The position numbers and the translations under genes were made by a program. This document shows, in pieces, positions 33,029-40,978 of a stretch of DNA of 64,000 nucleotides; within the stretch, counting starts at the first letter, position 1, and the number at the start of each line of letters is the position of its first letter. This stretch comes from Thermoplasmata archaeon (GTDB lineage Archaea > Thermoplasmatota > Thermoplasmata > Lutacidiplasmatales > UBA184), in assembly GCA_021817605.1 (NCBI GenBank), contig JAKAUN010000013.1, positions 1-64,000 of the forward strand. Direction: 5' to 3'. The notes below the pieces were generated by a model. It was given only the letters and a program-made list of their open reading frames with translations, was not told the origin of the DNA and searched no databases.

Positions 33029-33942
33029 CGTCGCCCCCGTCGCAGCTCGGCGGCCCGGCGCGCACGTCGGGCGAGCAGCCCCGGCGCGATCGCGGCGTGG
33101 GTCGTCGCGTCGGCGCGCGCCGCGATCACGGCGAGCGACGCGAGGCTCCGCGCGAACGCCGCCCGGCGGTCCGCAGGGACCTCGTCGAGGGAGTCGGCGC
33201 GGTAGAGGAGGCCGTAGCGCGGACCCCTCTCGGGGGACGGGCGCCTTCGGGCGCCGAGGAGCTGGAGGCGCGAGGAGGAGATCCGCGAGAGCGTCCCGAG
33301 CCCCCCGGCGGCAGCGAGAAGGCGGGCGGCGACGCGCGGGCCCACGACCGCCGAGAGATTGGGCAACAGCTCGACCGCCGCGCCCTCGAGGCGGCGGACC
33401 AGCCGACGATGGTGCTCGTGGAGCTGCCCGCGGAGCGTCGACCAGTCGCGTGCGTGGCTCTCGAGGACGGTGGACGGCGGGCTCACGAACGTCTCGGCCG
33501 CGCGCTCTTCGCGCGTGACCGCCCTCTCGAAGCGCTCCTCCTCGCGGGCGAGGCTCACGACGATCTCCTCCGGGGAGCGGAGGACCCGGTCGAGCCGGGC
33601 GCGGGCGAGGGCGAGCAGGTAGCTGCGCCGCTCCTCGGGCGGCCAGCGCGGAAGCTGACAGTAGCCCCGTCGCCAGGCCGCGGGCGACGCGGGCGCGACG
33701 GGCCGTCCCAGCGCTTCGGAAACGGCCTCGCGGAACCGTCGGCCCGGGGCCGAGAGGCCCTCGCTCGAGATCCCCTCCCGGAGCGTCGAAGGGAGGTTTT
33801 CCGGGCGGGGATCGCCTCCGGGGCGTGCGGGCCCGACGCCGGCTCCGGGGACGGTCGGGGCGCGGAGCTCACGGGGAGGCGAACCGTCCGAGGCGAGAAG
33901 GAAGACCGAGGGGCCGCGCGCGACGACGAGCGTCGCGGGCAC
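33025..33942 (-). CDS. nop5: Nop5/Nop56-family box C/D RNP core protein
   Basis: The 305-residue scaffold that binds fibrillarin through its N-domain, dimerises by coiled coil, and contacts L7Ae-bound C/D RNA through the Nop domain. Seen are the central coiled-coil region (about 130-200) with VSLAREEERFERAV and RGQLHEHHRRLVRRLEG, and the Nop domain with LPNLSAVVGPRVAARLLAAAGGLGTLSRISSSRLQLLGA and YGLLYRAD. GTG at 33942 lies 3 bp after the purF stop. Slightly shorter than the usual 330-400 residues because the C-terminal Lys-rich tail is reduced. Confidence 0.92.
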   Translation of the reverse strand: MPATLVVARGPSVFLLASDGSPPRELRAPTVPGAGVGPARPGGDPRPENLPSTLREGISSEGLSAPGRRFREAVSEALGRPVAPASPAAWRRGYCQLPRWPPEERRSYLLALARARLDRVLRSPEEIVVSLAREEERFERAVTREERAAETFVSPPSTVLESHARDWSTLRGQLHEHHRRLVRRLEGAAVELLPNLSAVVGPRVAARLLAAAGGLGTLSRISSSRLQLLGARRRPSPERGPRYGLLYRADSLDEVPADRRAAFARSLASLAVIAARADATTHAAIAPGLLARRARRAAELRRGRR

Positions 33943-33944
33943 CC

Positions 33945-35354
33945 CTAGAACTCCTCGAGGGACTTCTGGAACCGGTGGCGCTCCTCGGGGACCTCGACCG
34001 GGTAGTTGCCGGTGAGGCAGCCGAGGCAGAGCTGCCCGGCGGGGAGCCCGACCGACTCGACCAGGCCGGCCATCGACAGGTAATGGACCGTGTCGGCCCC
34101 GATGACCTGCGCGATCGCCGCTTCGTCCCGGTTGTGGGCCACCAGCTCCTTGCGCTCCTTCATGTCGACGCCGAAGTAGCAGGGGGCCCGGATCGGCGGG
34201 CAGCCGATCCGCACCTCGACGCGGGTCGCGCCGGAGCGACGGACCATCTGGACGATCTCGCGAAGGGTCGTGCCGCGCACGAGCGAGTCGTCCAGGAGGA
34301 CGACGCGCTTTCCCTGCAGGAGCCCCGGTACCGGGTGGAGCTTCACGCGGACCTCCGACTCGCGCTTGCGCTGGTCCGGGAGGATGAACGTCCGCTCCAC
34401 GAACCGGTTCTTGATCAGGGCCTCGGCATAGGGGATGCCCGAGGCGGAGGCGAAACCGAGCGCCTGCGGCCGCGCCGAGTCCGGGACCGGCACGACCAGG
34501 TCCGCTGCGGCGGGGCTCTCTCGGGCGAGGCGTTCGCCGATGCGGTAGCGGACGTCGTAGACCGGGCGGCCCTCGGCGATAGAGTCGGGGCGCGAGAAGT
34601 AGACCCACTCGAACATGCAGTGCGCGCGATCTCCGGCGTTGGCGATGGCGGAGGTGTGAGCGACCTGTCCTCGGTCGAGGAGGACGACCTCGCCGGGGGC
34701 GACGTCGCGCAGGAGCCTGCCGCCCATGAGCTCAAGGGCGACCGACTCGCTCGCCACCGCGACCCCTCCGTCCACCGTGCCGAGGACGAGCGGCCGGATC
34801 CCGAGCGGGTCGCGAAAGGCGTAGACCTTCTGGCCGACCAAAAAGACGATCGCGTAGCCTCCGACCAGCTCGGAGGCCGCGCGCCGGATCGCGGCCTCGA
34901 GCTCGCGCGTGCGGCCGACCTCGAGGGCGATGAGCTGGGCGACGGTCTCGCTGTCGGCGTTGCCGAGCATCTCGACCCCCTGGGCCTGGAGCCGGTGGCG
35001 GATCCTCTCGAAGTTGACGATGTCGCCGTTGTGGGCGATCGCCGCGTCCTGGTCGCGGATCTTGACGACGAGCGGCTGGGCGTTCTCCAGATCGCTCGAC
35101 CCCGTCGTCGAATAGCGCACGTGGCCGATCCCCGCCGTGCCGCGAAGGGTCTCGAGCAGCTCCTGGTTGAAGATGTCGTGGACGAGACCCATCCCCTTGC
35201 GGTGGTAGAGCTTGCCGTGGCTATGGGTCGCGATGCCCGCGGACTCCTGTCCGCGGTGCTGGAGCGCCCTCAGCCCCCGGAAGAGGTAGGGGGCGGCGCC
35301 CCGGCCCTGCAGCGAGACCCCTACCACGCCGCAGAACTCCCGCGCCGGCATCAA
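33945..35354 (-). CDS. purF: amidophosphoribosyltransferase
   Basis: The first committed step of purine synthesis: PRPP plus glutamine to phosphoribosylamine. The 469-residue protein has a 7-residue leader before the N-terminal nucleophile Cys (C8, CGVVGV), GLRALQHRGQES, RYSTTGSS, and AHNGDIVN of the Ntn glutaminase domain; the PRTase motif VVLLDDSLVRGTT follows near residue 335, and four Cys (CPP, CYF, CLGC) sit where Fe-S or metal ligands occur in homologues. It heads the purF-nop5-flpA operon. Confidence 0.96.
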   Translation of the reverse strand: MMPAREFCGVVGVSLQGRGAAPYLFRGLRALQHRGQESAGIATHSHGKLYHRKGMGLVHDIFNQELLETLRGTAGIGHVRYSTTGSSDLENAQPLVVKIRDQDAAIAHNGDIVNFERIRHRLQAQGVEMLGNADSETVAQLIALEVGRTRELEAAIRRAASELVGGYAIVFLVGQKVYAFRDPLGIRPLVLGTVDGGVAVASESVALELMGGRLLRDVAPGEVVLLDRGQVAHTSAIANAGDRAHCMFEWVYFSRPDSIAEGRPVYDVRYRIGERLARESPAAADLVVPVPDSARPQALGFASASGIPYAEALIKNRFVERTFILPDQRKRESEVRVKLHPVPGLLQGKRVVLLDDSLVRGTTLREIVQMVRRSGATRVEVRIGCPPIRAPCYFGVDMKERKELVAHNRDEAAIAQVIGADTVHYLSMAGLVESVGLPAGQLCLGCLTGNYPVEVPEERHRFQKSLEEF

Positions 35355-35440
35355 CTCGGTAGGGCGGCCCCAAGGGAGGCCCGTAGCGAGCTAGCGGGCG
35401 CGGTGTCTTAAGCGGAGCGCCGCGGAAATCGCCCTTCGGC

Positions 35441-35755
35441 CTAGCCGAAGAGCGCCGAGAGGCCCTCGGCCGCCTCCTCTTCGGAGACGCCCTTCTCTTC
35501 CTTCTTCTCCTCGGCCTTCTTCTCCGCCTTCCCCTCGCCCTTCTCGGGCGCGGCGGCAGGGGCCGCCGGGGCGGCGAAGGTCTCGGCCTTGGCGAGGACC
35601 TCGGAAAGGTTCACTCCCTCGAGCGAGGCGAGGAGCGCCTTCACGCGAGTGGCGTCCGGGCTCAGCCCGGCCGCCGTGAGGACCCCCGAGAGGCCCTTCT
35701 CATCGATCGGCTTGTTGGCGGCATTCAGCAGAAGCGCTCCGTAAACGTACTCCAT
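35441..35755 (-). CDS. rpl12: ribosomal protein L12 (P1)
   Basis: The 104-residue stalk protein that recruits translation factors. The dimerisation domain (1-60, [17 protein letters not shown]) is followed by an Ala-rich hinge, a Lys/Glu-rich stretch, and the universal C-terminal GLSALFG, which contacts elongation factors. ATG at 35755 has a strong ribosome binding site (GAGGAGGT on the minus strand, 8-16 bp upstream). Last gene of the L1-L10-L12 operon. Confidence 0.96.
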   Translation of the reverse strand: MEYVYGALLLNAANKPIDEKGLSGVLTAAGLSPDATRVKALLASLEGVNLSEVLAKAETFAAPAAPAAAPEKGEGKAEKKAEEKKEEKGVSEEEAAEGLSALFG

Positions 35756-35788
35756 CGTTCTCTACCTCCTCGTGAACCGTGGGAAACC

Positions 35789-36649
35789 CTAGGTGCCAGT
35801 GATGCGACCTACCGCCGCGGCCTCGCGCATCGCCTTGGCGAAGAGCGGCTCGAGCGTCTCCTTGGTAGGATAGCCGGCCGCGATCGCCAGGCCAAGCGCG
35901 CGTCGGTGGGCCCGGGTGAGGATGGGTGCGAGCGTGGAGGGGGTAACGTAGCCGAGCTCGACGGCGAGGCCGAGCCCTTGGCGCGCGGCGCGGGCCAGCT
36001 CGCCGCGGAGGGCATCGAGGTCGACCGCGAGGGACTCGGCCGGGTAGAAGGTCGAACCCTCGACCACGCCCCGCACCGTGAGCCCGACCTCGAGCGGCTT
36101 GATGTCGAGGCGCGTGAGCAGCCCGGCGACCTCGCGGGAGATCGTCTGGCCGGCCCGAACGATGGTCGTGTCCTTCTTGAGAACGACCTTTCCCTTCTCG
36201 ATCGCCGCGGGAAAGCCGGCGTGCTGGAGCTCGCCGACGATCGGACCGGGCTTGAAGCTGGTCGTCCCCGCCGGCACGAAGATGTCGCGGGGGGCGATCT
36301 CCCCGCCGCGGGCGGGGGTCGGGGAGCGGGTCTTGAGGAACTCCTGGTAGAGAGCGAACGGATTGCCCTCGGCGGCGAGGATGGCGATCTGGTCCTCGAC
36401 CTTCTCCAAGAGCGGCGCGAGGGCGGGGCGCTGCTCGCTCGCGGAGCGGAGCGCATGGCGGATCGCGCTGTTGTTCGCGACCACGATCGGGTGGCCGCGC
36501 GAGCGGAGCTCGCGGCGCATCGATTGGAGCGCGGAGGCGGGCACGCCGCGGACGCCGACCAGCGCCATCACGGGCGCGTTGAGGACCGTCTGGGAGAGGG
36601 CACGGACCCGTGCCAGCTTCTCCGGACGCACGTCGCCCCGACCCGGCAT
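35789..36649 (-). CDS. rpl10: ribosomal protein L10 (P0)
   Basis: The base of the ribosomal stalk. The 286-residue protein has the rRNA-binding N-domain with ALVGVRGVPASALQSMRREL and VVANNSAIRHAL, the inserted domain II of archaeal P0 (IFVPAGTTSFKPGPIVGEL), and C-terminal helices that bind L12 dimers (VTPSTLAPILTRAHRRALGLA). It ends after EAAAVGRITGT without the charged hinge and GLGALFG-like tail of most archaeal P0 proteins. The ribosome binding site GGAGGAGG lies just upstream on the minus strand. Confidence 0.94.
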   Translation of the reverse strand: MPGRGDVRPEKLARVRALSQTVLNAPVMALVGVRGVPASALQSMRRELRSRGHPIVVANNSAIRHALRSASEQRPALAPLLEKVEDQIAILAAEGNPFALYQEFLKTRSPTPARGGEIAPRDIFVPAGTTSFKPGPIVGELQHAGFPAAIEKGKVVLKKDTTIVRAGQTISREVAGLLTRLDIKPLEVGLTVRGVVEGSTFYPAESLAVDLDALRGELARAARQGLGLAVELGYVTPSTLAPILTRAHRRALGLAIAAGYPTKETLEPLFAKAMREAAAVGRITGT

Positions 36650-36659
36650 CGTCCTCCTC

Positions 36660-37289
36660 CTACCAGAGCCGGACCGCCGGCCCCATGGTCGTCTTGAGGT
36701 AGACCGACTCGATGTTCGACCGTCCCCGTTCGAGCTTGGAGGTGATCCGCGCGAGGAGCGCGTCGACGTTCTGGGCGATCTGCTCGGGCTTCATCGTGCG
36801 GCTGCCCACGGGGGCGTGGAACGTGCGGTTGCCCTTCGAGCGGATGCGCACCGAGCGCTGGAGGGAGCGGATGAGGTTGCTGGGGTCCGATCCCGGCGGC
36901 ACCGGCCGCGGCATCTTGCCCCGGGGGCCGAGCACCACGCCGAGCCGCTTGCCGATCGTCGGCATGAGGGGCGCCTCGGCGAGGAAGAAATCGATTGTCT
37001 GGACGGACTTCTTCGCCCCCTTGGCGAAGTCGTCGAGCTCGCCCGCCGTGACGACGACGTCCGCGACGGAGCGTACCTTCTCGAGCAGCTCGGGCGAGCC
37101 GAAGACCGCCACGCGGGCGGCGCGCCCCCGACCGTTCGGCAGGGCGACCTCCTCCTCGATGCGGTTCTTCGGAACGGTGAGGTCGAGGTCCTTGAGGTTC
37201 ACCGACATCTCGATCGTCTCCGGGAACTTCCGTTCCGGGGCCTTGCTGAGCGCCTCGGCGACAGCTTCTACGGATGGACGGTCCGGCAT
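36660..37289 (-). CDS. rpl1: ribosomal protein L1
   Basis: The 209-residue L1-stalk protein that steers tRNA exit from the E site and, in many archaea, represses its own mRNA. It has the expected N-terminal MPDRPSVEAVAEALSKAPERKF-type helix followed by the FPETIEMSVNL strand, the DFFLAEAPLMP region, GKRLGVVLGPRGKMPRPVP, and the C-terminal SVYLKTTMGPAVRL. It is preceded by a roughly 24-nt predicted leader (from the TATA element at 37336) and a GAGGAAGGG ribosome binding site. First gene of L1-L10-L12; L11 is not adjacent. Confidence 0.96.
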   Translation of the reverse strand: MPDRPSVEAVAEALSKAPERKFPETIEMSVNLKDLDLTVPKNRIEEEVALPNGRGRAARVAVFGSPELLEKVRSVADVVVTAGELDDFAKGAKKSVQTIDFFLAEAPLMPTIGKRLGVVLGPRGKMPRPVPPGSDPSNLIRSLQRSVRIRSKGNRTFHAPVGSRTMKPEQIAQNVDALLARITSKLERGRSNIESVYLKTTMGPAVRLW

Positions 37290-37335
37290 CGGTTCCCTTC
37301 CTCGTAACGGGAGAGCGGCGCGGCGAGCAGCGTGG

Positions 37336-37343
37336 GTTATTTG
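37336..37343 (-). promoter_or_regulatory. TATA-like element for the L1-L10-L12 operon
   Basis: Minus-strand CAAATAAC is centred about 50 bp before the L1 ATG, so a leader of about 24 nt is predicted; this is long enough for L1 autoregulation, but no structure was verified. Confidence 0.45.
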
Positions 37344-37435
37344 AAGGTTCGCGTCGCCGCCGGGGCCGCGGCGGCTTCGCCGGACCGGGAGCCCGAGGGG
37401 ACGGTTCCGGGAGGGCCGCCCCGCTCCCGAACGGG

Positions 37436-37441
37436 TATATA
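37436..37441 (+). promoter_or_regulatory. TATA box of the L44e operon
   Basis: TATATA is centred 27-28 bp before the L44e ATG at 37466, a textbook leaderless arrangement. Confidence 0.7.
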
Positions 37442-37465
37442 GACCGGTCGTCTCGGCGCCGGCCG

Positions 37466-37750
37466 ATGCACTATCCGAAGGTCGTCTCGACTTACTGTCC
37501 TCGCTGCAAGACCCACACCGAGCACGAGGTCGAGAAGGGCAAGAAGCGGGCCGCCTCCGAGCTCAGATGGGGTCAGCGCCGTTTCCGCCGCGCGACGCGC
37601 GGCTACGGAGGCTTCCCCCGTCCGAAGCCCGAGGGCCGCGCGAAGGCGGTGCGCCGGGTCTACCTCAAGTACCGCTGCAAGAAGTGCAAGTACACCGTCC
37701 AGCCACCTAGCTGGAGGGCCAGCTCGCTCGAGCTGGTCGAGAAGCACTGA
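37466..37750 (+). CDS. rpl44e: ribosomal protein L44e
   Basis: A 94-residue archaeal/eukaryotic large-subunit protein. It starts MHYPKVVSTYCPRCKTHTEHEV, with two CxxC zinc ligands (C11/C14 and C72/C75 region YRCKKCKY) and a basic middle with RWGQRRFRR. The start is fixed by the conserved N-terminus and the TATA spacing. First gene of L44e-S27e-aIF2alpha-Nop10, the conserved archaeal order. Confidence 0.96.
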   Translation: MHYPKVVSTYCPRCKTHTEHEVEKGKKRAASELRWGQRRFRRATRGYGGFPRPKPEGRAKAVRRVYLKYRCKKCKYTVQPPSWRASSLELVEKH

Positions 37751-37760
37751 GGGGGTAAGG

Positions 37761-37937
37761 ATGCGAGGTCCCTCTCCGTTCTGGGTGGTGAAGTGCCCGG
37801 ACTGCTCCACGGAGCAGACGATGTTCAGCCGGCCGGCGACCGCGGTCAACTGCTCGGTCTGCGGCGCGACCCTCGCGACGCCTACGGGCGGCCAGGCCAA
37901 GCTGCGGGGCGAGCTCGTCCGCCCGATCGGGGAGTAA
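37761..37937 (+). CDS. rps27e: ribosomal protein S27e
   Basis: A 58-residue small-subunit protein. It begins with ATG at 37761 after GGGGGTAAGG, and reads FWVVKCPDCSTEQTMFSRPATAVNCSVCGATLATPTGG, with four Cys (C12, C15, C31, C34) of the zinc site and the GGQAKLRGELV ending. It lies between L44e and aIF2-alpha, as in most archaea. Its short length makes it easy to miss. Confidence 0.95.
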   Translation: MRGPSPFWVVKCPDCSTEQTMFSRPATAVNCSVCGATLATPTGGQAKLRGELVRPIGE

Positions 37938-37959
37938 CCCCGAAGGGCCGGTCGTTCGG

Positions 37960-38736
37960 ATGCCCCTGCGCCCAGAGTTCCCCGAGGAAGGAGAACTCGT
38001 CCTCGGCACCGTCACGTCGATCCGCAACTTCGGCGCGTTCGTTACCCTGGACGAGTACGCCAAGCGCGAGGCGTTCATCCATCTCTCCGAGGTCGCCGCC
38101 GGCTGGGTCAAGTACATCCGCGACCACGTGCGCGAAGGTCAGAAGATCGTCGCCCGCGTGCTCCGTGTCGACCCCGTGAAAGGCCAGGTCGATCTCTCGC
38201 TCAAGAGGATCAACGACCACCAGCGCCGCGAGAAGGTCCAGGCGTGGAAGAACGAGCAGCGAGCCCTGCGCCTCGCCGAGCAGGTCGCCCAGGCCCTCTC
38301 GAAGCCGGCCGAGGAGGCGATCGAGACCTTCGGCCCCGCGCTCATCGAGCGCTACGGCTCGCTCTTCGGTGCCTTCGAGGTCGCCTCCGCGGAACCGAAG
38401 CGGTTCCAGAAGGAGAACGAACGATCGGCCTGGGCGGGCGCCTTCCTCAAGGTCGCGCACGAGAACATCGTTCCTCCCCACGTGACGATCCTCGGTACCC
38501 TCGAGCTCACCGACGCCCAGCCCGATGGCGTCGAGCACGTCCGCAAGGCGCTTCTCGCCGCCGAAGAGGTCGACCCGAGCTCCGTGGAGGTCCACTACGT
38601 CGGCGCGCCGCGCTACCGCGTGCGGGTCGAGGCCTCCCAGTACAAGAAGGCCGAGGAGACGCTCAAGAAGGCGACCGAGGCCGCGCTCAGGTCGATCAAG
38701 TCCCAGGGCGGCGAGGGGAGCTTCGTCCGGGCATGA
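37960..38736 (+). CDS. eif2a: translation initiation factor aIF2 alpha subunit
   Basis: The tRNA-binding subunit of the aIF2 heterotrimer. The 258-residue protein has an S1 domain (1-85, GTVTSIRNFGAFVTLDEYA, and RVLRVDPVKGQVDLSLKRI), a helical domain (90-170), and an alpha-beta C-terminal domain (175-258) that contacts the gamma subunit. It follows S27e by 22 bp and overlaps nop10 by 4 bp. Confidence 0.96.
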   Translation: MPLRPEFPEEGELVLGTVTSIRNFGAFVTLDEYAKREAFIHLSEVAAGWVKYIRDHVREGQKIVARVLRVDPVKGQVDLSLKRINDHQRREKVQAWKNEQRALRLAEQVAQALSKPAEEAIETFGPALIERYGSLFGAFEVASAEPKRFQKENERSAWAGAFLKVAHENIVPPHVTILGTLELTDAQPDGVEHVRKALLAAEEVDPSSVEVHYVGAPRYRVRVEASQYKKAEETLKKATEAALRSIKSQGGEGSFVRA

Positions 38737-38921
38737 CCGAGGCGATCCTGCGCGTCTGCCGCCCCTGCGCGCGCTACACCCTGCGCGCTGCCTGTCCGGC
38801 CTGCGGCGCTCCCACCCGCAGCCCTCACCCCGCTCGTTTCGACGCGACCGATCGCTACGGCGTCTACCGCCGACGTCTCGCCGCGGCGCAGAGTGCCGAG
38901 GGCTCTCCGGGAGGAAGCTGA
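38733..38921 (+). CDS. nop10: box H/ACA RNP protein Nop10
   Basis: A 62-residue zinc-binding core protein of H/ACA pseudouridylation RNPs. Cys ligands are in RVCRPCARYTL and AACPACGAPT, followed by SPHPARFDATDRYGVYRRRL, which matches Nop10. ATG at 38733 overlaps the aIF2-alpha stop (ATGA). Tail residues 52-62 are unconserved Ser/Gly. Confidence 0.92.
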   Translation: MTEAILRVCRPCARYTLRAACPACGAPTRSPHPARFDATDRYGVYRRRLAAAQSAEGSPGGS

Positions 38922-39446
38922 ATGGCCGCCCAGATCCACCGCATCAAGGTCGTCAACGACGTGAGCGACCTCGTCCCGATCCTTCGGGCGGTCGGCACCA
39001 CCCTGCGCCTCAAGCTCGTCCGCCGCCTCGGCGAGGAGTGGCTCACGGCGGAGGACATCGAGCACGAGTTCGGCAAGGAGGGTACGAAAGCCCTCGCCTT
39101 CTTCGAGAAGCTGAGGCTCATCGACACGCGCTGGGTCGCGCGGGAGGGCCGCCGCCAGCCCGAGAAGAGCTACCACTTCTACTACTCGACGATCAACGTC
39201 AACACGACCAGCCCCCTCGCCGAGATCAGCGAGGTGCTCGCCATCGCGACGATGAGCCCGAAGGAGTACGAGAAGCTCGAGGCGAAGATCGTCGAGGCCG
39301 TGGGCACCGAGGGCCGCTTCTTCTCCGACGTCGCCGAGGAGCTCAAGATGTCGCCGACCCGGCTCAAGGGGCTCGTGAAGCGCTCGGAGAAGCTGGAGTA
39401 CCGTGGCCACCGCGTCGAGCGGTTCCGCTCGGAAGGCGAAGCGTAG
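38922..39446 (+). CDS. ArsR-like winged-helix transcription regulator
   Basis: A 174-residue protein. Two winged helix-turn-helix-like halves are apparent: residues 18-80 (VPILRAVGTTLRLKLVRRLGEEWLTAEDIEHEFG) and 120-170 (FFSDVAEELKMSPTRLKGLVKRSEKLEYRG). No metal-binding Cys is present. Starting immediately after the Nop10 stop (1-bp spacing), it is probably in the same transcript. Similar regulators occur next to this operon in some archaea; the target is unknown, though the ribosomal operon itself is a candidate. Confidence 0.7.
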   Translation: MAAQIHRIKVVNDVSDLVPILRAVGTTLRLKLVRRLGEEWLTAEDIEHEFGKEGTKALAFFEKLRLIDTRWVAREGRRQPEKSYHFYYSTINVNTTSPLAEISEVLAIATMSPKEYEKLEAKIVEAVGTEGRFFSDVAEELKMSPTRLKGLVKRSEKLEYRGHRVERFRSEGEA

Positions 39447-39981
39447 GGCCGCTCGGCCCCGCGTCTCGGTCCTGAGGATCGGTCACCGGCCCGGGCGCGA
39501 CCCGCGCCTCACCACCCATCTCGCCCTGGCCGCCCGCGCCCTCGGGGCCGAGCGCATGTACCTCCATCCTCCGGACCCTTCGGTGGAGGAGAGCCTCCGA
39601 CGCGTCGCGTCCAAGTGGGGAGGCCGCTTCGAGGTCGTTCCCGCCGCGAACTGGCGCGCGGTCGTGCGCGAGCATGCCGGCGGGGTCGTCCACCTCACGA
39701 TGTACGGGCTCGAGCTCGCCCGGCTCGTTCCGCGGCTCCGACGCGCGAGCTCGCTGCTCTTCGTCGTGGGCGGCGCCAAGGTCCCCTCGGATCTCTACCG
39801 CATCGCGGACTACAACGTGGCCGTGGGCGACCAGCCGCACAGCGAGGTCGCTGCGCTCGCCGTCGCCCTCGAAAGGGTCCGAGGGCTTCCCGTTCGCGGC
39901 GGCCGGGCCGGCGCCCAGCTCCAGATCGTCCCGTCGGCCCGCGGAAAGAAGGTCCGCGTGCGACCGGGGAGCCCCCCGTGA
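39403..39981 (+). CDS. trm56: tRNA (cytidine-56) 2'-O-methyltransferase
   Basis: A 192-residue SPOUT enzyme that methylates C56 in the T loop of archaeal tRNAs. Motif I is VLRIGHRPGRDPRLTTHLALAARALGAE; the SAM knot is formed by LFVVGGAKVPSDLYRIADYNVAVGDQPHSEVAALAVAL. The first 18 residues, Arg/Lys-rich, come from a GTG start at 39403 that lies inside the regulator gene. The stop overlaps the mevalonate kinase start (GTGA). Confidence 0.93.
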   Translation: MATASSGSARKAKRRAARPRVSVLRIGHRPGRDPRLTTHLALAARALGAERMYLHPPDPSVEESLRRVASKWGGRFEVVPAANWRAVVREHAGGVVHLTMYGLELARLVPRLRRASSLLFVVGGAKVPSDLYRIADYNVAVGDQPHSEVAALAVALERVRGLPVRGGRAGAQLQIVPSARGKKVRVRPGSPP

Positions 39982-40949
39982 GCGGCGTGGCGGCCGGCGG
40001 CTCCCGCACGCTCCCCTCCTCGGCACGCGCCCCGGGTAAGTGCATCCTTTTCGGGGAGCACGCGGTCGTTCACGGTGCCCCGGAGCTCCTCTTCGCGGTC
40101 GACCTCCGCACGCAGGTGGTGGTCCGCGCCGCGGCGGAGACCACGCTCAACGCCGACCCACGAGCGTCGGAGAGCAACCCGTACTTCCGTGCCGCTCTCG
40201 AGGCGCTCTGGGCCTCCGGCCCCCCGGTCGAGGTGCGCTCGGTGAGCCGCCTGCCACGTGCGGCCGGGCTCGGTTCCTCGGCGGCGTTCCTGGCCGCCCT
40301 GGCGACCGCGCTCCTCCCGGAGGGAGCCGCAGGGCGTCCGGCCGAGCTCGCGCAGCGGTGCTTTTCCCTCGAGCGCCAGGCCCAGGGCGTGGGGAGCCCC
40401 GGCGACACCTCGGCGAGCGTCGCGGGAGGCTACCTCACGGTGAATTCCCCCCGCGGCGCGGCGCTCTGGACGATCGAGGGGGACTCGCGTCGCTGGGAGG
40501 TCCGTCGTCTCGAGGACCCCGGGTGGGTCTGGATCGTCGCCTACAGCGGCGTGCCGCGCTCGACCGCCGATGCGGTCCGGGCCTTCGCGCGCCGTCTCGA
40601 GAACGCGGACGGCCCGAAGCTCCTCGACCGGTTCGCCTCCGTCGCGCACCGGGGGATCGACGCGCTCGCGCGGGGAGACCGCGAGGGCGTGGCCCGGGAG
40701 ATGGAGGAGAACCAGGCGCTCCTGCGGGAGGTCGGGGTCTCCCACCCGCGTCTCGAGGCGCTCCTCGAGGCGGTCGCCCCGGCGGCCGAGGGAGCCAAGC
40801 TCACCGGCGCCGGCTGCGGCGGGTCGATCGTCGTCCTCCCCCGGTCGGGCCGGGAAACCGAAGCGATGCGCCGTCTCGCCCGTGCCGGCGCGGTCCCGTT
40901 CCCGGTGAGAGCCTCGACGACCGGCGCCGAGGCGGTCGGCCCGGAGTAG
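39978..40949 (+). CDS. mvk: mevalonate kinase
   Basis: A GHMP kinase that phosphorylates mevalonate for isoprenoid synthesis. The 323-residue protein has APGKCILFGEHAVVHG (N-terminal), the phosphate loop RLPRAAGLGSSAAFLA (about 93-108), and the C-terminal KLTGAGCGGSIVVL. Residue E in GEHAV and D in GSPGDTSAS are the usual active-site positions. Start GTG at 39978 overlaps the trm56 stop. It differs from Thermoplasma mevalonate 3-kinase in retaining the classical motifs, so the standard route is more likely. Confidence 0.92.
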   Translation: MSGVAAGGSRTLPSSARAPGKCILFGEHAVVHGAPELLFAVDLRTQVVVRAAAETTLNADPRASESNPYFRAALEALWASGPPVEVRSVSRLPRAAGLGSSAAFLAALATALLPEGAAGRPAELAQRCFSLERQAQGVGSPGDTSASVAGGYLTVNSPRGAALWTIEGDSRRWEVRRLEDPGWVWIVAYSGVPRSTADAVRAFARRLENADGPKLLDRFASVAHRGIDALARGDREGVAREMEENQALLREVGVSHPRLEALLEAVAPAAEGAKLTGAGCGGSIVVLPRSGRETEAMRRLARAGAVPFPVRASTTGAEAVGPE

Positions 40950-40978
40950 CGTTCCGCCGTCGCGGAGCCGCCTCGCGG

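Noticed and set aside
32204-33945. Box C/D guide RNA near nop5 and fibrillarin
   Set aside because: No paired C (RTGATGA) and D (CTGA) boxes with matching spacing were found in the intergenic sequence.
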